Shown one piece after another: positions 9,218-16,821 of a stretch of DNA of 64,000 nucleotides (positions are counted from its first letter, which is position 1; every line of letters begins with the position of its first letter). Position numbers and translations under genes: made by a program. The notes under the pieces were generated by a model, which was not told the DNA's origin, did not search any database, and saw nothing but the letters and a program-made list of their open reading frames with translations. The stretch is from Faecalibacterium sp. I4-3-84 (GTDB lineage: Bacteria > Bacillota > Clostridia > Oscillospirales > Ruminococcaceae), in assembly GCF_023347255.1 (NCBI RefSeq), contig NZ_CP094466.1, positions 868,001-932,000 on the forward strand, in the 5' to 3' direction.

Positions 9218-9253
9218 ACCGGAGGGCCTTTCCCGTTCGGGCTGCTCTCCGGT
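9218..9253 (-). terminator. Terminator of the HD-GYP gene
   Basis: ACCGGAG (9218-9224) pairs with CTCCGGT (9247-9253), with a G/C-rich inner loop; on the minus strand it is followed by a T-rich tail. It lies just after the stop at 9259. Confidence 0.65.
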
Positions 9254-9258
9254 CTGAT

Positions 9259-11181
9259 TTATAAGGTCTCCGGCCGACGACGCATGGCATCGTCGATCTC
9301 GTTCTCGATCTCCCGCAGGCAGTCCAGCAGCACCGGATTGAACGCCCCGGCCTCGCCGGTGCAAAGCATCTGCACTGCAGCCGCGCAGGGTACCGGCGGC
9401 TGGCTTCCGCTGCCAGTGGTCAGCGTTTCGTAGGCATCCGCAAGGCCGACCACCTGTGCCGCAATGGGGATCTGTTCGCCAACCAGCTGGTCCGGGTAGC
9501 CGCTGCCGTCGTACCGCTCGTGGTGCCAGCGGCAGATCTGATAGGCTACCCGCACAAAATCTTCGTCGCGGTAGGCATCCAGCTCTTCCAGCATCCGTGC
9601 ACCCAGCAGGGTATGCTGGCGCATGGTTTCTTCATCCTCCGGCGTGCGCGGCTCCGGGCTGTTCAGGACCTGCTCCCCGATCTCCATTTTGCCAATGTCG
9701 TGCAGCACCGAGGCCATGCTGATGGTACGGCGCATCTCCTGCGTCAGGGGGTAAGTCTCGGTCTTTTGCACCAGATGGTCCAGCAGCATTCCGGTCAGGG
9801 TGCTGATGTGCTGCACATGGGTGCGGCTCTCGCCGTTGCGGCGCTCCACCACCCGGCTCAGAATGCCGATCATCATTTGGCTGCGCTTTTCCTTTTGCGA
9901 CACCTGATCCGCCACCATGGCGCTCAGGCGGCGCTGCTTTGCATACATGCGGATGGTGTTGGTAATGCGCTGATACACCACCCTTGCATCAAAGGGGCGG
10001 CTGATATAATCGGACGCACCCAAATCAAAGGCGCGGCGCACCGTGTCCACATTGTCCTCGCTGGAGATCATGATGACCGGGATCTCTTCCAGCATTCCGC
10101 GCTGGCTCATGGCTTCCAGCACGGTAAAGCCGTCAATGCCGGTCATGTGGATATCCAGCAGCACAACGGAGATGCCGGTGGGGTTCTGTTCCAGCAGGCG
10201 CAGGCAGTCCTCGCCGGAAGCCGCTTCGGCAGTGTCGAACTGGCTGTTCAGCATCTGGCTGAGCAGCATCCGGTTCATGGCCGAGTCGTCCACGATGAGC
10301 ACACTCTGGCGGCTGTGGGTGGGCTGCAGGGCGTGCGGCTCCGGCTGACGCTCGGTGATCACGGTGTTTTTCTGGATGCGTGCATAGTGCATCAGCCGTT
10401 CCGCGTGCTGCACCGCATCGTCCACATTTTCGTCGTCGATCCACACGCCGCCAATGCTGGCCGACATGCGGATGCGGGAGTAGCCCGGCACGCTGGTCGC
10501 CTGCAGCTGCAGACGGATCTGTTCCAGACGCGGGCTGAGCTGTTCCTGCCGGATGTCCGGCAGCAGCAAAAGCAGCCTGCCGCCGTCGTAGCGGATCAGG
10601 CGGTCTTTTTCCGAAAGGCCGCGCCGGATGGTGCTTACCGCCGTTTCCAGCACGCTGTTGCCTGCACCGGAGCCGTAAACATCGTTGGAGAACTTCAGAT
10701 CGTCCATATCCAGCATCGCCACACCGGCGGTAATGCTGCGGTAGCGGTAGTTCTCATCATAATAGGTGCGGTTGTAGGCACCGGTCAGCGGGTCGCGGTA
10801 GCGCTTTTCCCGCTCGTCGGTAATACTGTTGAGCAGCCGCTCACCGTTTTCCGGGTCCAACAGAACGCTGCGGTCGATCTTGCGGGTCAGCTCCAGCACA
10901 CAGAGTTGGCCATCCACCTGCACACAGCTGGCCGTGATCTCGTATAGCTCCTGCCCAAAGTATTCCAGCCTTGTTTTCCGGGTGTTCTTTTCCAGCGCCT
11001 GCCTTGCCACGCAGTTTTCACACGGACGGCTGCGCCGCCACTGGGCATAGCAGGGCGCGCTGCCCTTTTTGCCGCCCTGCACCTCGTCCGCCTTCATCAG
11101 GCGCACCGTCATGAACACCTTGCGGAGCTGGCGCATTTCCTCTTCCATCTCCTGGCGTGTTCTGTTTTTTCTGCTCATCAT
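9259..11181 (-). CDS. Signalling protein: GGDEF-like, receiver and HD-GYP domains
   Basis: The 640-residue protein contains three signalling modules. Residues about 130-275 form a GGDEF domain whose signature reads YDGGRL, so diguanylate cyclase activity is doubtful. Residues 294-415 are a receiver domain (DD 298-299, phosphoacceptor D343), with Arg (395) where Lys is usual. An HD-GYP-type phosphodiesterase follows, with HDIGK (494-498) and HHERYDGSGYP (553-563). It probably hydrolyses cyclic di-GMP or a related dinucleotide. The N terminus has clustered Cys 44, 54 and 57. The start at 11181 has GGGAG upstream. No partner kinase is adjacent. Confidence 0.85.
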   Translation of the reverse strand: MMSRKNRTRQEMEEEMRQLRKVFMTVRLMKADEVQGGKKGSAPCYAQWRRSRPCENCVARQALEKNTRKTRLEYFGQELYEITASCVQVDGQLCVLELTRKIDRSVLLDPENGERLLNSITDEREKRYRDPLTGAYNRTYYDENYRYRSITAGVAMLDMDDLKFSNDVYGSGAGNSVLETAVSTIRRGLSEKDRLIRYDGGRLLLLLPDIRQEQLSPRLEQIRLQLQATSVPGYSRIRMSASIGGVWIDDENVDDAVQHAERLMHYARIQKNTVITERQPEPHALQPTHSRQSVLIVDDSAMNRMLLSQMLNSQFDTAEAASGEDCLRLLEQNPTGISVVLLDIHMTGIDGFTVLEAMSQRGMLEEIPVIMISSEDNVDTVRRAFDLGASDYISRPFDARVVYQRITNTIRMYAKQRRLSAMVADQVSQKEKRSQMMIGILSRVVERRNGESRTHVQHISTLTGMLLDHLVQKTETYPLTQEMRRTISMASVLHDIGKMEIGEQVLNSPEPRTPEDEETMRQHTLLGARMLEELDAYRDEDFVRVAYQICRWHHERYDGSGYPDQLVGEQIPIAAQVVGLADAYETLTTGSGSQPPVPCAAAVQMLCTGEAGAFNPVLLDCLREIENEIDDAMRRRPETL

Positions 11182-11242
11182 CGCATATCTCCCGCTGCAA
11201 AGCCGCGCGTTTTGGGCCGCACGGCATTCCTTCACGAATAAC

Positions 11243-11272
11243 ATTATACTATTTTTTACCAGAATACGTCAA
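11243..11272 (-). promoter_or_regulatory. Promoter of the HD-GYP gene
   Basis: On the minus strand TTGACG (11267-11272) and TATAAT (11243-11248) are 18 bp apart, about 60 bp upstream of the start. Confidence 0.65.
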
Positions 11273-11476
11273 TCTTCAACCCTTGCAGCCTGCGGTACGG
11301 AATGTGTCGTTTTGATCCTGTAAAATCAACGTAAGCTCTTTATTTTTCTCAAATTTCCTCATCAGACACCGTACTGTGCCGCACAAAGCGACGCAAATTG
11401 GGGAGTGCAGTTTTCCGGCCGTCTACTGCCCGCTCTGCCCGGAAACAGTCCACATGTTTCCGCCGGAAACTCAGTC

Positions 11477-11505
11477 TTGATTTTGTGCGCAGAATCCGCT
11501 ATAAT
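11477..11505 (+). promoter_or_regulatory. Promoter of the split tRNA-Leu
   Basis: TTGATT (11477-11482) and TATAAT (11500-11505) are 17 bp apart and end 27 bp before the tRNA 5' half. After integration this chromosomal promoter reads into the element and towards its own tRNA-Leu at 11719. Nothing else was seen in 11273-11476. Confidence 0.75.
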
Positions 11506-11532
11506 AGTAGCGTTCTTTTGAATTGCATATCA

Positions 11533-11573
11533 GCCGGTGTGTCGGAATGGCAGACGAGGGGGACTCAAAATCC
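11533..11573 (+). pseudogene. 5' half of chromosomal tRNA-Leu(CAA)
   Basis: The sequence runs from the acceptor strand GCCGGTG through the D arm and the anticodon loop CTCAAAA to TCC, then turns into unrelated DNA. The matching 3' half (3' side of the anticodon stem, variable arm, T arm, acceptor CACCGGC) is at 60040-60093. Joined at the shared core, the halves give a well-formed class II tRNA-Leu with anticodon CAA. The anticodon stem cannot be completed by the element sequence that follows, so this half is not functional. Confidence 0.88.
11563..11573. repeat. attL core
   Basis: ACTCAAAATCC is the left copy of the 11-bp sequence shared by both element ends; the right copy is at 60040-60050. 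It covers the anticodon loop of tRNA-Leu(CAA), a common crossover region for tyrosine recombinases. Confidence 0.8.
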
Positions 11574-11577
11574 GCTT

Positions 11578-11610
11578 CGTGATTTTCTGTGTCTGTGCGA
11601 GAAATTCACG
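11578..11610. repeat. Inverted repeat at the left end
   Basis: CGTGATTTTCT (11578-11588) and AGAAATTCACG (11600-11610) match at 10 of 11 positions when inverted. It starts 5 bp inside the element. It could bind recombination proteins or end transcripts from the split tRNA promoter; neither is shown. Confidence 0.5.
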
Positions 11611-11654
11611 AGTGTCCGTTGAATTTTGAAGGTTTGTCGAAGCAGGATTTCTTA

Positions 11655-11679
11655 CATCCCTCCTGAACATCCCTCCAAT
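11655..11679. repeat. Arm-type repeat, left
   Basis: A 25-bp sequence containing CATCCCTCC twice, 13 bp apart, occurs identically at 59845-59869 near the other end in the same orientation. Paired short repeats near both ends are what lambda-type integrases use as arm sites. The role is inferred. Confidence 0.65.
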
Positions 11680-11718
11680 CCTCAGAAACCGGTACTAATG
11701 TCCCAAAATTGAATATAA

Positions 11719-11797
11719 GCCGATGTGGCGGAATGGCAGACGCAAACGACTCAAAATCGTTCGGGAAACCATGTGGGTTCGAGTCCCACCATCGGCA
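11719..11797 (+). tRNA. tRNA-Leu(CAA) carried by the element
   Basis: A complete cloverleaf can be drawn: acceptor GCCGATG/CATCGGC, D arm GCG/CGC, anticodon stem AACGA/TCGTT around CTCAAAA (anticodon CAA), T arm GTGGG/CCCAC around TTCGAGT, discriminator A. The variable arm is short for tRNA-Leu: 11 nt against 16 in the host gene, with a GG/CC stem closed by GAAA. CCA is not encoded. Acceptor and arms differ from the split chromosomal gene, so it is not a duplication of it. It has no clear promoter of its own and probably uses the one at 11477. Confidence 0.88.
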
Positions 11798-11806
11798 CTT
11801 CATCAT

Positions 11807-11850
11807 AAAACGGCTTAGGATCGAAAGATTTTAGGCTGTTTTTCTTTTTT
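11807..11850. terminator. Terminator after the element tRNA
   Basis: A 16-bp stem with some G-U pairs (11807-11822 with 11827-11842, loop GAAA) is followed by a T-run to 11850. It separates the tRNA from the convergent integrase gene. Confidence 0.75.
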
Positions 11851-11859
11851 GCCCATTTT

Positions 11860-13356
11860 TTATACTTTGGCGTTTTCTGGGAAGATATTGACGATTGCAT
11901 TCGCCGAAGATACCTTACTGGAGAAATCCAGATGTGTATAAATGTTGCTTGTCGTGCTGATGTCGCTGTGCCCCAGCCACTCCTGAATCTCCTTCAGGCT
12001 CACGCCATTGGCATAGAGCAGACTGGCGCAGCTATGGCGCAGATCGTGAAAGCGGATACGCTTCATCTGGTGTGCGACCAGAAAATCCGGGAAATGTTGG
12101 CTCAGGAAATCGGGCCGAATCCGTTTTCCCATCGGGTCTACATAGATATAGTCAAGATAATCGGTGCAATAGCTTTTGCCGCAGACCTTCCGATTCTGCT
12201 CCTGCTCCTTTTTCATTTTATTGAGCATCTGCTCACAGGCAGGGATTAGGGGAAGTGTCCGGCAGCTCGACTTTGTTTTTGTCTTATCTCGTGCGATTTC
12301 TGTTAGCGTTCCGTTGACCTTTGCGGTCACAACCGTATGCTGAATGCTGATTTTCTTGTTTTCAAAGTCAATGGCATCCCATTTCAAGCCAACAACTTCA
12401 CTGCGCCGCAGGCCGTAGAATGCAGCCATGATAACGCCAAACTCCGAAGGGTCACCTTGAATCGCTTTGAAAAGCTGCTCCAGTTCTTCACCGCTGTAAA
12501 TCTCCGACTTGAACTTTTCCTTACGAGGACGTTCAACGCGATCTGCCGGGTTGGAACGGATCATGCCGATTTGAAAAGCGTACTGCAAGCATTTGCGGAT
12601 GTTGGCGTGATAGTGAATGACGGTGTTTGCCGTAAGGCCACGATCCAACTCATGCTGGTAGAAGTCTTGGATGTATTTGGGATGCTGTTCCATATCCTGC
12701 AATGTATAGTGGAGCGGTTCAAAATATGGGACGATCTTGTGAACGATTGCTCTTTCATAGCTGGTATAGGTTGTGATTTCTACTCGTGACTTCATCATTT
12801 TCAACCAGTCCGTGATGAAGTCGGTGAAAAGTACCGGGGAGTTATCAAGGCAGGGGTCAACTTCTTTGATGGGGCTGACCTTCAGCCAATTATTGTCAAC
12901 GGCATATTGTAGGGCATCGGTCAACTCCTTGTGCCAATCCAGAAGCTGCTGTACACTGGCCTCCTCCTGCTGACGCTCATAGCGGAAGAACGTTTCCAGA
13001 TCGCGCGGAGAGAGTGCTTTCAAAGACAGCCGCTTCTTTTCAAAGTATGGGACAACTACTCTTCCCAGATCATAAGCATATCTGCCATAGGTTTCGGGCG
13101 GAAGGTTCATCACGCTTTCCCGAAGCCAGCGGTTCAGATATTCCGATACCGGCAGGTCGGAAACCTGCTGCATCGTTTCAGGGTTAAACTCTTTTTGTGT
13201 TTTACGCAACAGAGATTCAGCTCTTTTTTTGTTTCCTTTAACAGGAAGTCCTGTGCTGATGGATTTGGTTCTGCGCTTTCCATCTGTGTCTTTCCAGCTC
13301 AGAATCATCTGATACATACCGTTTTGTTCTCTTAAATGTCCGGCCACATTTGTCAT
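11860..13356 (-). CDS. int: Tyrosine recombinase (integrase) with doubled core-binding domain
   Basis: The 498-residue enzyme inserts and excises the element at tRNA-Leu. The C-terminal catalytic domain has R317 (YGLR), H437-x-x-R440 (HDLRH), H463 (LGHS) and nucleophile Y473 (NIYTH). Before it lie two similar core-binding segments, about 66-165 and 175-275; both have an xxWL start, a TY...Y helix, a VPYFE turn, an LQYA helix and an NP- or SP-type end. Most relatives are near 400 residues with one such domain. The ATG has AAGGAG upstream, and the gene follows the excisionase-like gene by 2 bp. Confidence 0.95.
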   Translation of the reverse strand: MTNVAGHLREQNGMYQMILSWKDTDGKRRTKSISTGLPVKGNKKRAESLLRKTQKEFNPETMQQVSDLPVSEYLNRWLRESVMNLPPETYGRYAYDLGRVVVPYFEKKRLSLKALSPRDLETFFRYERQQEEASVQQLLDWHKELTDALQYAVDNNWLKVSPIKEVDPCLDNSPVLFTDFITDWLKMMKSRVEITTYTSYERAIVHKIVPYFEPLHYTLQDMEQHPKYIQDFYQHELDRGLTANTVIHYHANIRKCLQYAFQIGMIRSNPADRVERPRKEKFKSEIYSGEELEQLFKAIQGDPSEFGVIMAAFYGLRRSEVVGLKWDAIDFENKKISIQHTVVTAKVNGTLTEIARDKTKTKSSCRTLPLIPACEQMLNKMKKEQEQNRKVCGKSYCTDYLDYIYVDPMGKRIRPDFLSQHFPDFLVAHQMKRIRFHDLRHSCASLLYANGVSLKEIQEWLGHSDISTTSNIYTHLDFSSKVSSANAIVNIFPENAKV

Positions 13357-13358
13357 AG

Positions 13359-13724
13359 TTATGCTCCTTTCTGTTCGCAGCCAAACGTCCTTTGCTTAGG
13401 CATCATAAGTTTAGAAGATTCTGGAGTGTTTTGCAAGGATGGCACAAGGGAGTTTGAAAGGTGCATCCCTCCAAGTTGCCGATCCTGATCGAGCAGGTAC
13501 TCTACCACGCAGAGTTTTGGTATCTTATAGCTGCGTCCTACACGCGCCGAGTGGATCTTATTCTGCTTGACCAACAGATACGCATTCTTCCGGCAGATGC
13601 CAAGCATTTCCTGAAGATGCTCCACCGTCACCACATCCGGGTAGTCCTTGAACATCGTCAGATACCTCTCCGTCTTTCGGTCAGGCTCTTCCTGAATCAA
13701 AGTGCAGGCTGCGATCTCGCTCAT
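13359..13724 (-). CDS. Excisionase-like DNA-binding protein
   Basis: A 121-residue protein with a winged helix segment (about 25-80: YPDVVTVEHLQEMLG, then VGRSYKIPK) as in excisionase/MerR-like proteins. It is expected to direct the integrase towards excision. It precedes int in one operon; the int ribosome binding site lies in its last codons. The tail after residue 85 is not conserved-looking. A shorter paralogue sharing VGRSxxIPK is at the other end of the element (59579). Confidence 0.8.
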   Translation of the reverse strand: MSEIAACTLIQEEPDRKTERYLTMFKDYPDVVTVEHLQEMLGICRKNAYLLVKQNKIHSARVGRSYKIPKLCVVEYLLDQDRQLGGMHLSNSLVPSLQNTPESSKLMMPKQRTFGCEQKGA

Positions 13725-13755
13725 TCCTGTCCTCTCTTTCTAGTTCAATATGTCG

Positions 13756-13784
13756 ATTATTCAGCAAAAAATACTATATGTAAA
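13756..13784 (-). promoter_or_regulatory. Promoter of the xis-int operon
   Basis: On the minus strand TTTACA (13779-13784) and AATAAT (13756-13761) are 17 bp apart, about 30 bp upstream of the excisionase start. Confidence 0.6.
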
Positions 13785-13837
13785 GTGTGATGGTCTTTTT
13801 CGGGGACCATCTCACTTGCCAAAGGAGATATTTGAGC

Positions 13838-14647
13838 TTAGAACTTCATCGGCAGTGCGTCTTTCCTGCACTTGCCGTTGTAGGTGGTGTAGATGGGGTA
13901 AACGTACCGCCGCCAGCCCGGAAGCTTGGCGGGGTTATCCCGGCTGACACGGTAGAGCTCCATGGGATGGACGCCGCTCAGCGCACGGACAAGCCGCTCC
14001 TCGCTGTACTGCCCATGATACAGCTGCACAAAGTACATCACGCCCCGCAGGACAGCCGCCCGGAAGGAATCCGGTTTGCCCTCCCACGCTTCCACGATGT
14101 GCCGCAGAGCTTCGCAGTAGATCTCTTCGCCCAGCTGGTCGTACAGCTTCAGCGCCGTGCCCACGCAGCCGATGCGGTAGTCGCTCAGCTGCATACTGTC
14201 GTAGTTGAGGGAAAGCCCCGCCCGGTTAGTGGCTGCGACAAACGCCTTGGAGGGCGCATCGCCGCCCACCACCTTGGCGCGCAGCTTGATGCCCGCCGAC
14301 AGGGGTGCAGAGTGACCGTTCTGCTCCGCAAAGAGCAGGGCTTCCTGCTCCATCGTCAGACCGGTGTAGACCTTGCAGAGGATCGGGCGGTCCTCGCCGC
14401 CGTTGAGGAGGATGCAGCCCTCGATGGTGTGCTGACCGTCCATTACATAGTACCTGCCGTTGCGGAAGCTGACCTTCGGCTCGTTAACGATGTACTCGTT
14501 GAAATCCCTTGCAATCAGCTCCACCCGCTTGCGCTCCACGCCCCGCTGGTAGATCTCGCGGGGGTAGATCAGCTTGCTGCTGTGGATGACCGAAAGCTGG
14601 TACGGCGGGTTGATGCCAATGAAAGTATTATTGTCGTTCAGGCGCAT
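13838..14647 (-). CDS. ParB-like nuclease-fold protein (DUF6551-like)
   Basis: The 269-residue protein has a ParB/sulfiredoxin-type core: IYQRGVERKRVELIARDF followed by YVMDGQHTIEG, the D-G-x-H pattern that binds nucleotide in this fold. It resembles the DUF6551 family of mobile elements. The role is unknown; it lacks the HTH expected of a true partition ParB. The ATG at 14647 has AAGGAGG upstream and overlaps the 3' end of the MazF-like gene by 10 nt, so the two are translationally coupled. Confidence 0.65.
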   Translation of the reverse strand: MRLNDNNTFIGINPPYQLSVIHSSKLIYPREIYQRGVERKRVELIARDFNEYIVNEPKVSFRNGRYYVMDGQHTIEGCILLNGGEDRPILCKVYTGLTMEQEALLFAEQNGHSAPLSAGIKLRAKVVGGDAPSKAFVAATNRAGLSLNYDSMQLSDYRIGCVGTALKLYDQLGEEIYCEALRHIVEAWEGKPDSFRAAVLRGVMYFVQLYHGQYSEERLVRALSGVHPMELYRVSRDNPAKLPGWRRYVYPIYTTYNGKCRKDALPMKF

Positions 14648-15312
14648 CTCATTTCCTCCTTGATCCTCCAAATGTACTTCTCAGCTTCTTCTAAGATCTC
14701 AGTCACCTGCTGCTTACGCTTCGGGCTGGTGAGCAGGCTGGGATTGAAGGTGAAGCTGTATTCCAACCGCTGGATCATGGCATGAACCGCGGATTGCAAC
14801 TCGGTGTACAGCATCATTTCCTCGATGCTTCCGGCGTTCTCAAAGGACGACCGGATGGGCGTATAGGGGTAGACAGGCGGTTTGCCATCCACCACCTCAG
14901 GCGGCGCATAAACCGCCGTAGAGCGCCGGATAGGCTCTATCTGCTGGATGCTGCCCATAGGGTTCAGCGCAAGGCTGATGCGAACTGCATCATCGACCCG
15001 GCGCATCTCCTCCGGGGTCAGATGCCCCAGATACTTCAGTGCCCGGCTTTTGTCGATGGTGAAGATCTGCTCTGCCTGCACAACAGACGGCATATTCAAC
15101 CCTGCGTTTTCCAACAGGCAGTGGGTCGGCTGATTTACTTTCTTTTCCGCCTTGCTTGTCATGGTCGCAACGATCAGGGTTGGAGAGTGGTAATTGCCCA
15201 CGTCATTCTGAAGAATGACCGCCGGGCGGTCACCGTGCTGTTCCGAGCCGGTGCTCGCCCCGAAATGGGTGAAGAAGATGTCTCCGCGTTGGAATTTCCA
15301 GTTTTGCTGCAA
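14638..15312 (-). CDS. MazF/PemK-like protein with long C-terminal extension
   Basis: Residues 1-115 resemble MazF/PemK endoribonuclease toxins: RGDIFFTHF at the start, then RPAVILQND and the LIVATMTSK strand. A further 110 residues follow, rich in helix and unlike typical MazF (about 115 residues). No classic antitoxin gene is adjacent; the coupled ParB-like gene takes that position. The start is TTG at 15312, with GGAGG about 7 nt upstream. Whether it is a toxin or a housekeeping variant cannot be told. Confidence 0.7.
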   Translation of the reverse strand: MQQNWKFQRGDIFFTHFGASTGSEQHGDRPAVILQNDVGNYHSPTLIVATMTSKAEKKVNQPTHCLLENAGLNMPSVVQAEQIFTIDKSRALKYLGHLTPEEMRRVDDAVRISLALNPMGSIQQIEPIRRSTAVYAPPEVVDGKPPVYPYTPIRSSFENAGSIEEMMLYTELQSAVHAMIQRLEYSFTFNPSLLTSPKRKQQVTEILEEAEKYIWRIKEEMRCA

Positions 15313-15340
15313 AATTGTACCTCCATGTTGTTATGTGCAA

Positions 15341-15370
15341 AGCCCGCTGCCGGATGTTCCACAGCGGGCT
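15341..15370 (-). terminator. Hairpin between small genes
   Basis: AGCCCGCTG (15341-15349) pairs with CAGCGGGCT (15362-15370). It lies after the 75-residue gene and before the MazF-like gene on the minus strand. The T-tract is weak. Confidence 0.45.
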
Positions 15371-15399
15371 TCGTTCAAGGTATGGTGGTATGGTTGGGG

Positions 15400-15627
15400 T
15401 CAGCGGTGCATGACCACATAATCATAGCCGCGCCTCATCTGGCAGACGGTGCAGGTGTCCATGCTTCGGTCAGCGCTGGGTACAAGCGCGATCTTGAAAG
15501 CCTTTGCATCCACAAAGTGCCGCAGACAGGTGCCGCAGAGGGTGCGGATGGACTTGACCATCTCAGGGGTCAGCTCCATCTCCTCGTAGATTTCCTGCTC
15601 GCGCACCGTGGGGTTCAACTCGTCCAT
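15400..15627 (-). CDS. Small Cys-rich protein, probably zinc-binding
   Basis: A 75-residue protein with CGTC and CTVC pairs about 25 residues apart, a likely zinc site. It starts at an ATG with AGGAGG upstream. I do not recognise the family. It is upstream of the MazF-like gene in the same direction. Confidence 0.6.
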   Translation of the reverse strand: MDELNPTVREQEIYEEMELTPEMVKSIRTLCGTCLRHFVDAKAFKIALVPSADRSMDTCTVCQMRRGYDYVVMHR

Positions 15628-15689
15628 AAAAGTGTCCTCCTATGTATCAAAAGTGAATATTCGGATAAAGAATAAATAAGAGTACGTAA

Positions 15690-15737
15690 AAAAACGGGAA
15701 CTGCCGGATGCGTGGAACGTACCCGACAGTTCCCGGA
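15690..15737 (-). terminator. Terminator with adjoining non-coding stretch
   Basis: GGGAACTG...CAGTTCCC forms a long stem, followed on the minus strand by seven T. The stretch from here to 16001 holds no convincing gene. On the minus strand it contains CTTGAAAACTGAATAG, a phrase often seen in leaders of Firmicutes mobile elements, so it may be a leader RNA. Confidence 0.6.
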
Positions 15738-16001
15738 TCAATATGATTAAAGGTCTCGCATATTCGCCCTCGGCTCCCTGCGAGTGGGGCATGAACATCT
15801 GGCAGCGGACTTGTACCGCTTCATTGGCATTTCAGCCACCCCGTCTGCTTTGTGACCGGGCCGCGAATTACGGAAGTATCATTATCGGAGTACCAGATGA
15901 CGGAACTATTCAGTTTTCAAGGTCCCTGAGGTCGGACGTTTCGCCCTGCGGCAGGTGCCGCTTGGGAAATCGTCCTCTCACTTGGTAGCCGACGAGAAAG
16001 G

Positions 16002-16493
16002 TCAATTCGTAGCATTGAAATTGAAGTTTTTCAAAAATTTAGTAATTCTCTTGATTTTGATACTAATAGTGGGCCGAGATACGCCGTAGACTTTAGAAAT
16101 TTCAGTGATGTCGTATCCCTCGTAAGCGTACATGGTGATGATTTCCAAATCTTCGGTTTTCAAAGTTTCGAGTGCAGTAAGCAACTGCTCGTTCTCAATC
16201 TCACCAATCCATGCAAAACGGCTTTTAGTTTCGTGGTAAGTATCTGTCACGGTAATCGCATCCTGATAGCGTAGCATCAAAGGCGACGCTTCTTCCTCAG
16301 AGCTTTCATACGCAGGAGCGGTGAATTCCTGCGTCCGCTCGATAAAGGTACGCTCCGAATTGAATTGCTGACGGTCATAATCGTACATCTTCTGGATGGC
16401 CTCTTTCGTCATTCCCGCAGCTGCGTACTCGATGCGCAACTTTTCCCAGTGTGCTTCAAACTTCTTCAACTCATAGCCTTTATTAAAAGACAT
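16002..16493 (-). CDS. Sigma-70 region 4-like protein of mobile elements
   Basis: The 163-residue protein ends in a sigma region 4-type HTH: LETLKTEDLEIITMYAYEG, then DITEISKVYGVSRPTISIKIKRI. The N-terminal 100 residues lack region 2. Similar proteins occur in Tn916-like and other Firmicutes elements and may act as transcription regulators. The ATG has GGAGG upstream. It stands alone between terminators. Confidence 0.65.
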   Translation of the reverse strand: MSFNKGYELKKFEAHWEKLRIEYAAAGMTKEAIQKMYDYDRQQFNSERTFIERTQEFTAPAYESSEEEASPLMLRYQDAITVTDTYHETKSRFAWIGEIENEQLLTALETLKTEDLEIITMYAYEGYDITEISKVYGVSRPTISIKIKRITKFLKNFNFNATN

Positions 16494-16594
16494 CGTAAAC
16501 CTCCAAATTTTCGATAAGTCGTAAAAAGTCGAAAATTTGGAAGGCTACGGATATTTCGCCGCTTGGGGCATCCATGAAAAACGGACAAACATAA

Positions 16595-16622
16595 AGCCTG
16601 CTCCTTTTTACGGGAGCAGGCT
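16595..16622. terminator. Hairpin in the 16.5-16.8 kb intergenic stretch
   Basis: AGCCTGCTCC (16595-16604) pairs with GGAGCAGGCT (16613-16622). It lies 100 bp upstream of the sigma-like gene. No gene was seen in 16494-16821. Confidence 0.45.
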
Positions 16623-16631
16623 ACCTGAAGG

Positions 16632-16711
16632 CTAAAAAAATAGCCGGACAACCAACTAACAGAGCGGTTCTAAAGCAGAATCACTCTATCAGCTGTTGCC
16701 CGGCTATTTGG
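16632..16711. other. Long stem-loop, possible structured RNA
   Basis: AAATAGCCGG...AAC near 16636 pairs with GTTGCCCGGCTATTT near 16697-16711, enclosing about 45 nt. With the adjoining hairpins at 16595 and 16778 (GGGTGC/GCACCC followed by a short T-run) it may be part of a small RNA or leader. It matches no RNA family I know. Confidence 0.35.
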
Positions 16712-16821
16712 TGCGCGTTTCATACATTGCCTTGCGGCAATGGCCCGTTGCTCGGTGACGAACAGTCCATATTCAGGGTGCAATGCACCCGATTTTTGAA
16801 ATTGTGGTTTGTCTAAAAAAG

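Noticed and set aside
11398-11622. Open frame across the split tRNA
   Set aside because: It crosses the tRNA promoter and 5' half, so it is not a protein gene.
13464-13472. Third CATCCCTCC box as an additional integrase arm site
   Set aside because: It is a single 9-bp box inside the excisionase coding sequence without its partner box; chance is likely.
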